Source: Burkholderiales bacterium
GTDB lineage: Bacteria; Pseudomonadota; Gammaproteobacteria; Burkholderiales; Burkholderiaceae_D
Reading direction: 5' to 3'
DNA length: 12,655 bases
Assembly (NCBI GenBank): GCA_028868455.1
Contig: JAGWUK010000030.1
Coordinates: forward strand, 1 to 12,655
The notes beneath the pieces were generated by a model. It did no database searches and was not told where the DNA came from. It was given only the letters and a program-made list of their open reading frames with translations. Of this stretch, positions 1 through 7,145 are shown piece by piece (position 1 is the first letter of the stretch; every line of letters starts with the position of its first letter). A program made the translations under genes and the position numbers.

Positions 1-39
1 AACGTCCGACACCTCACAAAACACCAACAGGAACCCACT

Positions 40-387
40 ATGATCGCCGTTATTTTTGAAGTGATACCACACAGCAGCCTGAAGCAGGATTATCTGGATA
101 TCGCCGCTTCACTGCTGCCGCTGCTGCAGCAGATGGATGGTTTTCTATCGATAGAACGCTTCCAGAGCCTCAGCAATCCCGACAAGCTGTTGTCGCTGTC
201 ATTCTGGCGCGATGAAGCCGCCGTCGCGCAATGGCGCAACACCGATGAACACCGGCTGGCGCAAGCACAGGGGCGTCAGCAGATTTTCCAGCATTATCGC
301 CTGCGCATTGCTGACGTCAGCCGCGACTACGGTCTCAACGAACGCGAACAAGCCCCCGCCGACAGCCGCACACGTCACGGCGCATAA
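40..387 (+). CDS. Antibiotic biosynthesis monooxygenase (ABM) family protein
   Basis: This 115-residue protein resembles the small ABM-fold (dimeric alpha/beta barrel) family. Members act as cofactor-free monooxygenases, haem-degrading enzymes or proteins of unknown role. Visible signatures are the N-terminal beta strand MIAVIFEV, the central stretch GFLSIERFQSL, the LSLSFWRDEAAVAQWR segment with its conserved Trp-Arg, the HRLAQAQGR helix and the C-terminal RDYGLNEREQAPAD tail. The last is typical of a proteobacterial ABM subgroup of about 100-110 residues. The ATG start is supported by AGGA at 29-32, seven bases upstream. No signal peptide is seen, so it is probably cytoplasmic. The next gene starts 38 bases downstream on the same strand, suggesting co-transcription. 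Family membership is fairly secure. Substrate and enzymatic activity cannot be read from the sequence. Confidence 0.85.
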   Translation: MIAVIFEVIPHSSLKQDYLDIAASLLPLLQQMDGFLSIERFQSLSNPDKLLSLSFWRDEAAVAQWRNTDEHRLAQAQGRQQIFQHYRLRIADVSRDYGLNEREQAPADSRTRHGA

Positions 388-425
388 AGGCGCAAACACA
401 ACAACTTTATTGCTGGAGAAATGCC

Positions 426-1118
426 ATGAGCACACTGGAAAACTATTTACAACAACACTTTCTGAACGCCGCACAATTTGCCAGCCACTGCGGTATCCGC
501 GAGACACAATTACAGGACTGGATACAGCAACAGCTGATCCCCCGTCCTTCGTATGTGGTCACCGGCGACGGCCACATCGTCTCGGACGTGTTCGGCGCAC
601 TCGATGCCGCAGGCGCGACGCCGGGCGATTACTTTCATCCGGATATGGCAGTCTGGGTGGCGCGTGCGCAACGCTTGCTGAAAGACGACGATGCAGCGCA
701 GGCCGGACAGGTAATGCAGCAAGAATTCGGCGCACAGTTTGGCGCAGCGCTGACGCAATTGCATCGCAGCACCTGGCAGTTGAACGATGGTGTCGCACAC
801 GATGCAGATATACAAGCGCGTACCGAGGCCGCGTGGTCGCATTTCCTCAAAGGCACGTTCGGCGTTTGTGTGGCGCATCCGGTTTCTGAAGCGGCGATTG
901 CCCGCAAACTCGTCTTGCAGGAAAAACTGCGCAGCCTGACCGATGACGGCAACAAAACAAATTTCACGCGCGACGAAGCGCAGATCGTGCTGACAACCAT
1001 CGCCGAATTCGATCAGGTCGCGATGGCATTTTCGCCGGCGGATTATGCACGCAGCAGCCGCAAACGTCTGATCGACGATATGCGGGCGCGCTTGCTGGTC
1101 GCAGCAGAACCAGGATAG
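426..1118 (+). CDS. Uncharacterised protein, possibly DUF6058 family
   Basis: This encodes a 230-residue soluble-looking protein with no signal peptide or membrane segment. Residues about 15-43 (AQFASHCGIRETQLQDWI, then LIPRPSY) look like a MerR-like helix-turn-helix: a short first helix, a recognition-like helix, then a hydrophobic-Ile-Pro-x-x-x-Tyr turn. The rest is helical and Ala/Gln/Asp-rich, with a Trp-containing centre (DMAVWVARAQRLL, EAAWSHFLKGTFGVCV) and an Arg-rich C-terminus (SSRKRLIDDMRARLL). The overall pattern recalls DUF6058-type hypothetical proteins, but this is recognition from memory and may be wrong. The start is supported by GGAG at 415-418, seven bases before the ATG. 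It follows the ABM-like gene closely, so the two probably share a transcript. No function is assigned. Confidence 0.8.
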   Translation: MSTLENYLQQHFLNAAQFASHCGIRETQLQDWIQQQLIPRPSYVVTGDGHIVSDVFGALDAAGATPGDYFHPDMAVWVARAQRLLKDDDAAQAGQVMQQEFGAQFGAALTQLHRSTWQLNDGVAHDADIQARTEAAWSHFLKGTFGVCVAHPVSEAAIARKLVLQEKLRSLTDDGNKTNFTRDEAQIVLTTIAEFDQVAMAFSPADYARSSRKRLIDDMRARLLVAAEPG

Positions 1119-1153
1119 TTTTGTTCAATACCTGCTGGCAGGGGACGGGTATA

Positions 1154-1169
1154 AATCGGCTTACCGATT
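1154..1169 (+). repeat. Inverted repeat upstream of the LysE-family gene
   Basis: AATCGG and CCGATT form a perfect 6-bp inverted repeat around a CTTA loop. It starts 35 bases after the stop of the preceding gene and ends 17 bases before the exporter ATG. A second, shorter inverted repeat (CCTGC-TG-GCAGG, 1131-1142) lies just upstream. They could be a weak transcript end, an operator or chance. The downstream bases are only modestly T-rich (CTCTTGTTTCC), so this is not a convincing intrinsic terminator. Confidence 0.35.
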
Positions 1170-1186
1170 CACTCTTGTTTCCTGCC

Positions 1187-1777
1187 ATGCTACACATTTA
1201 TTTTTCCATGGCGGCCTTCGCGCTGGCCGCCTCCATTTCTCCGGGCCCGGTCAATCTGGTCGCCTTGCGTTCCGGAACGCAATATGGTTTTCGCGCCAGC
1301 CTGCCGCATGTCAGCGGCGCCACGATAGGTTTTACGATTTTACTTTTGCTCACTGGCCTGGGCTTGCATGTCTTGCTGGAAGCCTTGCCCATCCTGACCC
1401 GCGTGATTCAGGGCGCAGGCGTCGTGTTTCTGCTGTATCTGGCGTACAAGCTGGCGCTGGACGATGGGCAGTTGCATCTTGACGCCACCAGACAAAGTCC
1501 TTCCGCCTGGTACGGCGCGCTGATGCAATGGCTCAATCCCAAAGCCTGGCTCGCGTCGATTGCCGGCATGGGCGCCTATGCTGCGCACGGTGAGAACGCA
1601 TTAATCTGGCAATTCGCCTTGATTTATTTTTTCATCTGCTATGGATCGATCGCGGCCTGGGCATATGCGGGTACGGCATTGCGCCGCTTTTTGAAAACGC
1701 CAGGGGTCATGCGCACATTCAATCGCGTGCTGGCAGCTTTGCTGGCATTCAGTGCGCTGGTGCTGTTGTTGAGCTGA
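1187..1777 (+). CDS. LysE/RhtB-family amino-acid or small-metabolite exporter
   Basis: This is an inner-membrane efflux protein of the LysE/RhtB superfamily, whose members export amino acids or related compounds. The chosen ATG gives 196 residues, the normal family length of 190-220. The hallmark SPGPVNLVALRSG motif lies at residues 18-30 and is followed by TQYGFR. The conserved QWLNPKAW motif is at 114-121. Hydrophobic segments lie at about 4-20, 43-65, 70-90, 115-133, 141-165 and 180-196, fitting six helices. The reading frame stays open upstream to a TTG at 1121, but the extra 22 residues are polar and unlike the family N-terminus, so the ATG at 1187 is preferred. No clear Shine-Dalgarno sequence precedes it. 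It converges on an AraC-type regulator gene, which may control it (inference). The substrate is unknown. Confidence 0.9.
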   Translation: MLHIYFSMAAFALAASISPGPVNLVALRSGTQYGFRASLPHVSGATIGFTILLLLTGLGLHVLLEALPILTRVIQGAGVVFLLYLAYKLALDDGQLHLDATRQSPSAWYGALMQWLNPKAWLASIAGMGAYAAHGENALIWQFALIYFFICYGSIAAWAYAGTALRRFLKTPGVMRTFNRVLAALLAFSALVLLLS

Positions 1778-1787
1778 AACGCTCAGC
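1768..1787. other. Hairpin spanning the convergent stop codons (possible shared transcript end)
   Basis: GTTGAGC (1768-1774) can pair with GCTCAGC (1781-1787) around the loop TGAAAC: seven pairs, one of them a G-U wobble. The hairpin contains the exporter stop codon and the complementary strand's stop codon. No T-run follows on either strand, so it is not a canonical rho-independent terminator. It is the only inverted repeat I see at this junction. Confidence 0.35.
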
Positions 1788-2613
1788 CTTGATATTGGCC
1801 CGGCGTCGCCGACAACATGCGCTTGAACACGCGTTGAAAATGCGCCTGGTCGGCAAAGCCAGCTTCTTGCGCCGCATCGGCAATGGCTGCGCCGCGTTTC
1901 AGTAATGTCTGCGCATACTGAATGCGGCGATTGATCAGATAAGCATGCGGGCTCAGTCCGTAGACGTTTTTAAATGCGCGAAACAGATACGAAGCCGACA
2001 AACCCGCGCAGGCCGCAATCGCCTCCAGACGCAGATCTTGCGTGCAATGGGTATGAATGAATTCGGCCGCGCGTTGCAATTTGTGATTTTCCACCGACAG
2101 GCTTGCATTGACCGCATGCAATTGCATATGCAGCGTAGAAAAATACTGCAAGGCCGCTTCCTGTTTTTGCAGCAAATCGTTACCAGCATCGACAAGACAG
2201 GCATGTAACGCCAGTAAGCCCTGATACAAACCGGGATCGCGCGAAACTTGCACAGCATATTTCAGTAATTCGGCAGATGCATCGTGCGTCAACTCCCGTT
2301 GCAAAGCAGCCAGCCAGTCCGCATCCACATATAACATGCAATACGACCAGGATTGACCAGCAATGGGATTGCATGCATGCACCTCGCCGGGATGGATGAT
2401 CACCACACTGCCCGCTGCCACATGATGGCAGGCATCGTCAATCACAAAACTGCTTTCACCTGCCATCACCGCGCCGATGCTGAAAGTCTGGTGCGCATGC
2501 TTGCCATAGCTGGCCTGACGGCCATCAGCCAGATAGCGCGCCTCAATACATGGCAGGCGGCTATCGCGCCAGAATTGCGGCACGCTGTTGGCGACGGTTT
2601 TGGATTTGGACAT
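1783..2613 (-). CDS. AraC/XylS-family transcriptional regulator
   Basis: This 276-residue regulator has the usual two-part AraC layout. The N-terminal cupin-like ligand-binding domain covers roughly residues 15-150 and shows KHAHQTFSIGAVMAGESSF and VVIIHPGEVHACNP. The C-terminal DNA-binding domain covers about 178-276 and carries two helix-turn-helix units: LRLEAIAACAGLSASYLFRAFK, and the second unit ending in ADQAHFQRVFKRMLSATPGQYQ. The frame extends to a TTG at 2655 inside the end of mnmE. The ATG at 2613 is preferred because AAAGG (complement of 2619-2623) lies five bases upstream. It is 26 bases downstream of mnmE on the same strand with no terminator between, so read-through from mnmE is possible. 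It converges on the exporter gene. Regulator-exporter pairing of this kind is common, so control of the exporter is a reasonable inference. The ligand is unknown. Confidence 0.9.
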   Translation of the reverse strand: MSKSKTVANSVPQFWRDSRLPCIEARYLADGRQASYGKHAHQTFSIGAVMAGESSFVIDDACHHVAAGSVVIIHPGEVHACNPIAGQSWSYCMLYVDADWLAALQRELTHDASAELLKYAVQVSRDPGLYQGLLALHACLVDAGNDLLQKQEAALQYFSTLHMQLHAVNASLSVENHKLQRAAEFIHTHCTQDLRLEAIAACAGLSASYLFRAFKNVYGLSPHAYLINRRIQYAQTLLKRGAAIADAAQEAGFADQAHFQRVFKRMLSATPGQYQG

Positions 2614-2639
2614 GCTCGCCTTTGTACGCTGGCTGTGGC

Positions 2640-4049
2640 TTATTTGCCGATGCAAAAGCGAGAAAAGATCACACCGAGCAAATCATCCGACGTAAATTCG
2701 CCAGTGATGCTGTTGAGCCGGTCTTGCGTGAGACGCAATTCTTCGGCGAACAAATCCAGCGACTGATCGTTTTGCGCCGCATATTCACCGGCATTGTTCA
2801 GATGCTCGTGCGCATGCTTCAGCGCGATCAGATGCCGTTCGCGCGCCAGATAAAGCGATTCGCCAGTTTGCTGCCAACCGGCGATGCGCAACAATTCCTT
2901 GCGTAATAAATCGATGCCGATATGCTCTTGCGCTGACAAATAAATATGCGTGGCATCTTCAGTCACGTCAACGCTGGCGTGATGGCCGGACAAATCGATC
3001 TTGTTCCAGATTCGTATCACTGGCACGCCGTCAGGAAAGCGCGCAACGATGGCTTCGTCTGCGCGTGTCGGCCCACGGCTGGCGTCGAGCAGATGCAAAA
3101 TCACATCGGCTTTATCCACTTCTGCCCAGGTGCGCTCTATGCCTATGCGTTCCACGGTATCGATGGCGTTTTGCGTGCCATCGCCATCTTCGCCGTCATC
3201 ATGTTCATGCCGGATGCCGGCGGTATCGATGATGTTGAGCGGGATGCCTTCGATATGAATGGTCTCGGTTACTTTGTCGCGCGTGGTGCCGGCAATCGGC
3301 GTGACAATGGCCACGTCGTCACCGGCCAGCACATTCAGCAAAGACGATTTGCCGACATTGGGCTGGCCTGCCAGTACCACATTCAGGCCGGCGCGCAACA
3401 AGGCGCCTTGTGCGGCTTGCTCAAACACTTTTTGCAAGGCCGTTTGTATGACGGCCAGCTGGCCGCGCGCGTTGGATTTTTCCAGAAAGTCGATTTCTTC
3501 TTCCGGGAAATCCAGCGTGGCTTCTACCAGCATGCGCAAGTTCACGACCTGATCGACGAGTTCGTGAATGACTTTGGAAAACGCGCCGGACAAGGATTGC
3601 GATGCCGAGCGCGCTGCCGCCTCAGTGGAGGCTTCAATCAGGTCGGACACGGCCTCGGCCTGTGCCAGATCGAGCTTGTCGTTCAAAAACGCACGCTGGG
3701 TAAATTCGCCCGGTTCTGCCAGCCTCAGCCCGGCATCCTTGCCCGCTTCGAGGCAGCGGGTCAGCAGCATTTTCATCACGACCGGGCCGCCGTGTCCTTG
3801 TAATTCCAGCACGTCTTCGCCGGTATACGAATGCGGTGCCTTGAAATAAATGGCAATGCCCTGATCAATGACGCTGCCATCTGCCTGCGTGAAAGGCAGG
3901 TAGGTCGCGTGCCTGGGTTTGAACTGCGTTTCGCCAAACAAGGCTGCAACAACTGCGCCGAGGTCTTTGCCGGATATGCGTACAACGCCAATACCGCCGC
4001 GTCCGGGGGCGGTGGCAATGGCAACAATGGGAGTAGGTTCGTAAGTCAT
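2640..4049 (-). CDS. mnmE: tRNA uridine-5-carboxymethylaminomethyl(34) synthesis GTPase MnmE
   Basis: MnmE (formerly TrmE) is a dimeric, potassium-activated GTPase. With MnmG it installs the (carboxymethyl)aminomethyl group on the wobble uridine of certain tRNAs. The protein is 469 residues, normal for the family. The N-terminal tetrahydrofolate-binding domain (about 1-120) begins with [21 protein letters not shown]. The inserted G domain shows the P-loop GQPNVGKSS (228-236), DTAGIR (275-280) and NKID. The C-terminus carries the invariant Cys-Ile-Gly-Lys (466-469), whose Cys is needed for modification. The frame reaches a TTG at 4055, but the ATG at 4049 gives the standard MTYEPTP start. About 13 extra residues, rich in Asp/Gly, lie between DTAGIR and the VERIG motif compared with E. 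coli. The yidC terminator upstream implies a separate promoter, which I cannot identify confidently. Confidence 0.97.
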   Translation of the reverse strand: MTYEPTPIVAIATAPGRGGIGVVRISGKDLGAVVAALFGETQFKPRHATYLPFTQADGSVIDQGIAIYFKAPHSYTGEDVLELQGHGGPVVMKMLLTRCLEAGKDAGLRLAEPGEFTQRAFLNDKLDLAQAEAVSDLIEASTEAAARSASQSLSGAFSKVIHELVDQVVNLRMLVEATLDFPEEEIDFLEKSNARGQLAVIQTALQKVFEQAAQGALLRAGLNVVLAGQPNVGKSSLLNVLAGDDVAIVTPIAGTTRDKVTETIHIEGIPLNIIDTAGIRHEHDDGEDGDGTQNAIDTVERIGIERTWAEVDKADVILHLLDASRGPTRADEAIVARFPDGVPVIRIWNKIDLSGHHASVDVTEDATHIYLSAQEHIGIDLLRKELLRIAGWQQTGESLYLARERHLIALKHAHEHLNNAGEYAAQNDQSLDLFAEELRLTQDRLNSITGEFTSDDLLGVIFSRFCIGK

Positions 4050-4167
4050 GTTCAAATTCTATCTGTGCTGGCGCTGTATCTGTGCATCTGCCGTGGAATT
4101 CAGTGACGCAAATACGACAGCCATCGCTAATTAGTTGCCGTCGACAAGCGTTGGTCACGGATTGTTG

Positions 4168-4196
4168 AAAAAAAACCCGCATGTCGCGGGTTTTTT
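4168..4196 (-). terminator. Rho-independent terminator of the rpmH-rnpA-yidD-yidC cluster
   Basis: CCCGC (4176-4180) and GCGGG (4186-4190) pair around ATGTC, flanked by A8 (4168-4175) and T6 (4191-4196). Transcription from yidC (minus strand) would make a GC-rich hairpin followed by eight U residues, starting 21 bases after the yidC stop codon. The symmetric A/T flanks would also let it stop plus-strand transcripts. It separates yidC from mnmE. Confidence 0.93.
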
Positions 4197-4216
4197 CGTG
4201 TTGGTCGTTTTATTTC

Positions 4217-5938
4217 TTATTTCGCCACTTTGTGCTCAGGCGGTATCAATTTATTGTTGATGACCCATTGCTGCGCAATCGACAAGATATTATTGACAAC
4301 CCAGTACAACACCAAACCGGATGGGAAGAAGAAGAACATGACCGAGAACGCCAGCGGCATGAACATCATCATCTTGGCCTGCATAGGATCGGCCGGCGCC
4401 GGATTGAGCTTGGTCGTGATGAACATGGAAATTGCGTAAATCACCGGCAGGACAAACAAGGGATCAGGCACGGTCAGATTAGTGATCCAGCCCATCCACG
4501 GCGCACCGCGCATTTCCACGCTGGCCTGCAAAACCCAGTACAAGGACAAGAAAATCGGCATCTGTATCAGAATCGGGAAACAGCCACCGAGAGGATTGAT
4601 TTTCTCGGTCTTGTACAACTCCATCATGGCCTGATTCATTTTTTGCGGATCGTCTTTAAAACGCTCGCGGACTGCCTGCATCTTAGGCGTGACCACTTTC
4701 ATCTTGGCCATACTGCGATAACCTGCGGCAGACAACGGGAACAGCAATAATTTGATCGAAATCGTGAAAACGATAATGGTCCAACCCCAGTTGCCGAGCA
4801 TTTTGTGGATCAGTTCCATGACCCAGAACATCGGTTTCGCAATGATCGCGAAATACCAGTAGTCTTTGACCAGATCCAGACCTGGTGCAATTTTTTCCAG
4901 CGTCGCGGTTTCTTGCGGACCGGAATACAGACGCGCATCCATGCTGGCCGTCGCGCCAGGTGCAATACTACCCAGCGGCAAGATATTCGCAACAGCATAG
5001 ATATTGTCACGCACTTTCTCGGTCACGATAGAGCGTTGTGCCTTATCCTGAGGAATAAACGCCGAGACAAAGAAATGCTGCAACATGGCGATCCAGCCGT
5101 TGTCGGCGCTCTTGGCGTGGCTTTCTGTGCCCTTGGCGATTTTTTCGAAATCCAGTTTCTGGAAGTGCGAATCGTCGGTGTACACGGCAGGCGCATAGAA
5201 TTCTTTGCTGGAACTCATCATGCCGCCATTCACAGGCTTGGTGCCGTCATGTATCAGTTGCAGATACAGGGAAGGTTTGATCGCTGCCGCAGTCTGATTA
5301 ATGACCTCATGCTTGACGTCAATAACATAATCACCTTTCTTGAAGGTGTAAGTCTTGACCAGCTTGACGCCGTTCTTTTCGGCTTCCAGTACCAGTTGAA
5401 CCTGATTGGCGCTACCGAGATCACGTACGCCGGGTTTCGCCACGAAATTGGTTTTGTGGTTAGGGAAGTCGCCGCCCATCAAGCCGGTTTGTGCCAGGTA
5501 AGTGCGTTGCGCAGATTCCTCAAACAACACAATATTAGGAATATTTTCTGGCGCCGCTTTCTTGCCGATCTTCTCAAGGAAAGCATCATAAAAATGTTCA
5601 TGATGCTCATCCTGCTTGTATTTCAACAACTCCAGGCGCTTCAGTTCACCACCCACGCTATCAATGTCAGCCTTAAACACATCGGTCGTGACAGTAAAGA
5701 CTTCATGTTTTTCAGCAGGGCTGGCCATTGCGCCAGTTGCAGACGCCTGAGCAGCAAGCGTTGCAGCTCCAGTTGCCGCAGCAGTCGCCGAAGCTGACGC
5801 ACTGGCATTCTTACTTTGCTGTGTCGTCGCGGCCGGAAAGAACATGGATGATTTGCCATTGTGGCGCATCCAGTTATCCCAAAGTAGCAATAGCGACATG
5901 GAGAAAATAACCCACAGGACGGTACGTTTGATATCCAT
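4217..5938 (-). CDS. yidC: Membrane protein insertase YidC (Oxa1 family)
   Basis: YidC inserts and folds inner-membrane proteins, alone or with SecYEG. The 573-residue protein has the long proteobacterial form. An N-terminal signal-anchor spans about residues 6-21 (VLWVIFSMSLLLLW). An Ala/Ser-rich linker covers about 43-72, followed by the large periplasmic domain (about 75-355). The conserved insertase core comprises TM2 (about 384-402), a charged cytoplasmic loop (YRSMAKMKVVTPKMQ), TM3 with NPLGGCFPILIQMPIF, and the last helices with FFFFPSGLVLYWVVNN. The groove position that is Arg366 in E. coli is Lys396 here, which keeps the positive charge. The C-terminal tail after the last helix is short and basic. 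It starts 9 bases after yidD and is the last gene before a strong terminator. Confidence 0.97.
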   Translation of the reverse strand: MDIKRTVLWVIFSMSLLLLWDNWMRHNGKSSMFFPAATTQQSKNASASASATAAATGAATLAAQASATGAMASPAEKHEVFTVTTDVFKADIDSVGGELKRLELLKYKQDEHHEHFYDAFLEKIGKKAAPENIPNIVLFEESAQRTYLAQTGLMGGDFPNHKTNFVAKPGVRDLGSANQVQLVLEAEKNGVKLVKTYTFKKGDYVIDVKHEVINQTAAAIKPSLYLQLIHDGTKPVNGGMMSSSKEFYAPAVYTDDSHFQKLDFEKIAKGTESHAKSADNGWIAMLQHFFVSAFIPQDKAQRSIVTEKVRDNIYAVANILPLGSIAPGATASMDARLYSGPQETATLEKIAPGLDLVKDYWYFAIIAKPMFWVMELIHKMLGNWGWTIIVFTISIKLLLFPLSAAGYRSMAKMKVVTPKMQAVRERFKDDPQKMNQAMMELYKTEKINPLGGCFPILIQMPIFLSLYWVLQASVEMRGAPWMGWITNLTVPDPLFVLPVIYAISMFITTKLNPAPADPMQAKMMMFMPLAFSVMFFFFPSGLVLYWVVNNILSIAQQWVINNKLIPPEHKVAK

Positions 5939-5947
5939 TTGTGTATG

Positions 5948-6244
5948 TCAGGAAAAGTGTGAGGAATGACCTGCATCGCCAGTATCCTGGCAACACTTGT
6001 CGGAGATGGGGGCGGCTTGCTTTTTTTCACCAGCGGGTGGCACGACATCAACCCCGCCGGGATGCCAGGGATGGCATTTACAAAGGCGCTTACCAGCCAT
6101 CAGGCTGCCTTTGGCTGCCCCGTGTATTTTAATCGCTTCGGCAGCATACTCGGAACAACTCGGGTAAAAACGACAGTTCTGCCCTAACATCGGACTAATC
6201 GCAAACTTGTAGAAGCGTAGCAAGAGCAGTAACAGCGTTTTCAT
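5948..6244 (-). CDS. yidD: Membrane protein insertion efficiency factor YidD
   Basis: YidD is a small, inner-face membrane-associated protein that improves YidC-dependent insertion. This 98-residue protein begins with a hydrophobic/amphipathic stretch ([18 protein letters not shown]). It carries the family signature [20 protein letters not shown] (Cys24, Cys30) and the [15 protein letters not shown] motif (Cys55, Cys57). A tail of about 28 residues follows and contains another Cys pair (84-85). The frame is open to 6334, but the ATG at 6244 is chosen because GGGAG (complement of 6251-6255) lies six bases upstream and the family begins here. The gene starts one base after the rnpA stop codon and ends 9 bases before yidC, which suggests translational coupling within one operon. 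Confidence 0.95.
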   Translation of the reverse strand: MKTLLLLLLRFYKFAISPMLGQNCRFYPSCSEYAAEAIKIHGAAKGSLMAGKRLCKCHPWHPGGVDVVPPAGEKKQAAPISDKCCQDTGDAGHSSHFS

Positions 6245-6245
6245 G

Positions 6246-6653
6246 TCAGTCTCCCTGACGGGATTGCGCGGCAAACAGGCGCACAATTTCAGCCCGTAAC
6301 TCTCGCTTGAGCCGGGCGGTGGTAGCAGGACCATCTTTGCTATTGACTGGCCGGGACAAGCGCACGATGCAATCTACATTAAGCAGAGAGGATCGTCGAA
6401 ATATTTCGCGTGTCATGCGCTTGATCGTGTTGCGGGTGACCGCACGCGGCGCAAAACGTTTGGCAGCAACCACGCCCAGACGGGCATGCGTTAAATCATT
6501 GACGCGCGCATACAAAACAAAATGCGGTGTTCTTTGCACGGGCCGCAAACGAAAAACGGATGAAAATTCATCCGTTTTAACGATACGCCGGACGCGGGCA
6601 AAGTCCGCACCGCCAGCACTTGCCTGAATCGGGTCAGTGAGATTGCTGATCAT
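6246..6653 (-). CDS. rnpA: Ribonuclease P protein component
   Basis: RnpA is the basic protein subunit of RNase P. It helps the catalytic RNA bind precursor tRNA and mature its 5' end. The protein is 135 residues, within the family range (about 115-140). The RNR signature helix is clear at residues 65-86: [20 protein letters not shown], with the Arg-Asn pair at 74-75 and Lys-Arg at 78-79. The preceding F-x-x-V-F (30-34) and [16 protein letters not shown] strands match the fold. The first about 17 residues ([17 protein letters not shown]) look like a variable extension. It lies 67 bases downstream of rpmH, the near-universal rpmH-rnpA arrangement. The RNase P RNA gene is not in this window. 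Confidence 0.96.
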   Translation of the reverse strand: MISNLTDPIQASAGGADFARVRRIVKTDEFSSVFRLRPVQRTPHFVLYARVNDLTHARLGVVAAKRFAPRAVTRNTIKRMTREIFRRSSLLNVDCIVRLSRPVNSKDGPATTARLKRELRAEIVRLFAAQSRQGD

Positions 6654-6720
6654 GCGAACTCAGCCATAACTGCCTCTGACCAAAACCCAACATCAGACTG
6701 CCAGGCTAAGGCTTGAGCAA

Positions 6721-6855
6721 TCAAGCTGCCAGGCGCTTGCGGCCTTTGGCGCGACGTGCGTTCAGAACAGCGCGGCCACCGCGGGTTGCCATACGTGCGC
6801 GGAAACCGTGAGTGCGCTTGCGGCGAACGACGGAAGGTTGGTAAGTACGTTTCAT
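6721..6855 (-). CDS. rpmH: 50S ribosomal protein L34 (bL34)
   Basis: bL34 is a very small, very basic protein of the large ribosomal subunit. The 44-residue sequence begins [20 protein letters not shown] and ends with [13 protein letters not shown], a textbook bL34. The frame stays open upstream to a TTG at 7002 without a stop. The ATG at 6855 is certain from family conservation and is preceded by GAGA. It is the first gene of the minus-strand cluster. A near-consensus promoter about 190 bases upstream implies an untranslated leader of around 180 nucleotides. Confidence 0.98.
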   Translation of the reverse strand: MKRTYQPSVVRRKRTHGFRARMATRGGRAVLNARRAKGRKRLAA

Positions 6856-6898
6856 GTTGGTCTCGCTATTTGAGCAATAAAAAAAATCGGAATTACGG

Positions 6899-6939
6899 GT
6901 AAAGGCTTGCGTTGTTGACGTCAGGCTTTTCACCTTTAC
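6899..6939 (-). other. Potential hairpin in the rpmH leader followed by a U8 run
   Basis: On the minus strand GTAAAGG (complement of 6933-6939) can pair with CCTTTAC (complement of 6899-6905) across a 27-base loop that contains the palindrome TGACGTCA (6916-6923). About 12 bases after the stem comes a run of eight T residues on the minus strand (around 6886-6893), roughly 30 bases before the rpmH ATG. The long loop and the spacer make it a weak attenuator candidate. It may be chance. Confidence 0.3.
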
Positions 6940-6971
6940 TGCCCCAAAACCGCTGCTCATGGCTTGCTGCA

Positions 6972-7001
6972 TGTCGTGAACGTCGCGACAACACCACGAC
7001 A
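6972..7001 (-). repeat. Nested inverted repeat in the rpmH leader/origin region
   Basis: TGTCGTG (6972-6978) and CACGACA (6995-7001) form a perfect 7-bp inverted repeat. Between them sits the 8-bp palindrome GTCGCGAC (6982-6989). The nested symmetry suggests either an RNA hairpin near the 5' end of the rpmH transcript or a protein-binding site. Its role is unknown. Confidence 0.45.
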
Positions 7002-7042
7002 ACTATATGCACCATCCAATAAAAGAGGGTAGGGAACCCTGA

Positions 7043-7072
7043 ATTAGACACTAAATGCCAAGCCCATGTCAA
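7043..7072 (-). promoter_or_regulatory. Sigma-70-type promoter of rpmH
   Basis: On the minus strand a perfect -35 hexamer TTGACA (complement of 7067-7072) is followed, after 18 bases, by the -10 hexamer TCTAAT (complement of 7043-7048), five of six matches to TATAAT. Transcription would start near 7036 and read into rpmH, rnpA, yidD and yidC. This is the best-matching promoter I found in the window. Confidence 0.82.
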
Positions 7073-7145
7073 TCATTTAGCGCAAATTTTAATCAAAGTC
7101 ATTTTCAGCGTTTCTGCCCGACAAAGAATAAATTTACAGGCAGGC

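Noticed and set aside
1121..1186. Upstream TTG start for the LysE-family gene
   Set aside because: It adds 22 polar residues absent from the family and begins 2 bases after the preceding stop. The ATG at 1187 matches the normal N-terminus.
2946..3803. 285-codon plus-strand frame opposite mnmE
   Set aside because: Codon-aligned shadow of mnmE with no ribosome site or domain.
4805..5797. 330-codon plus-strand frame opposite yidC
   Set aside because: Codon-aligned shadow of yidC. Composition is His/Arg/Phe-rich and family-less.
6856..7002. In-frame 49-codon N-terminal extension of rpmH starting at a TTG
   Set aside because: bL34 universally begins at MKRTYQPS. The extension has no ribosome site and lies in the leader and origin region.
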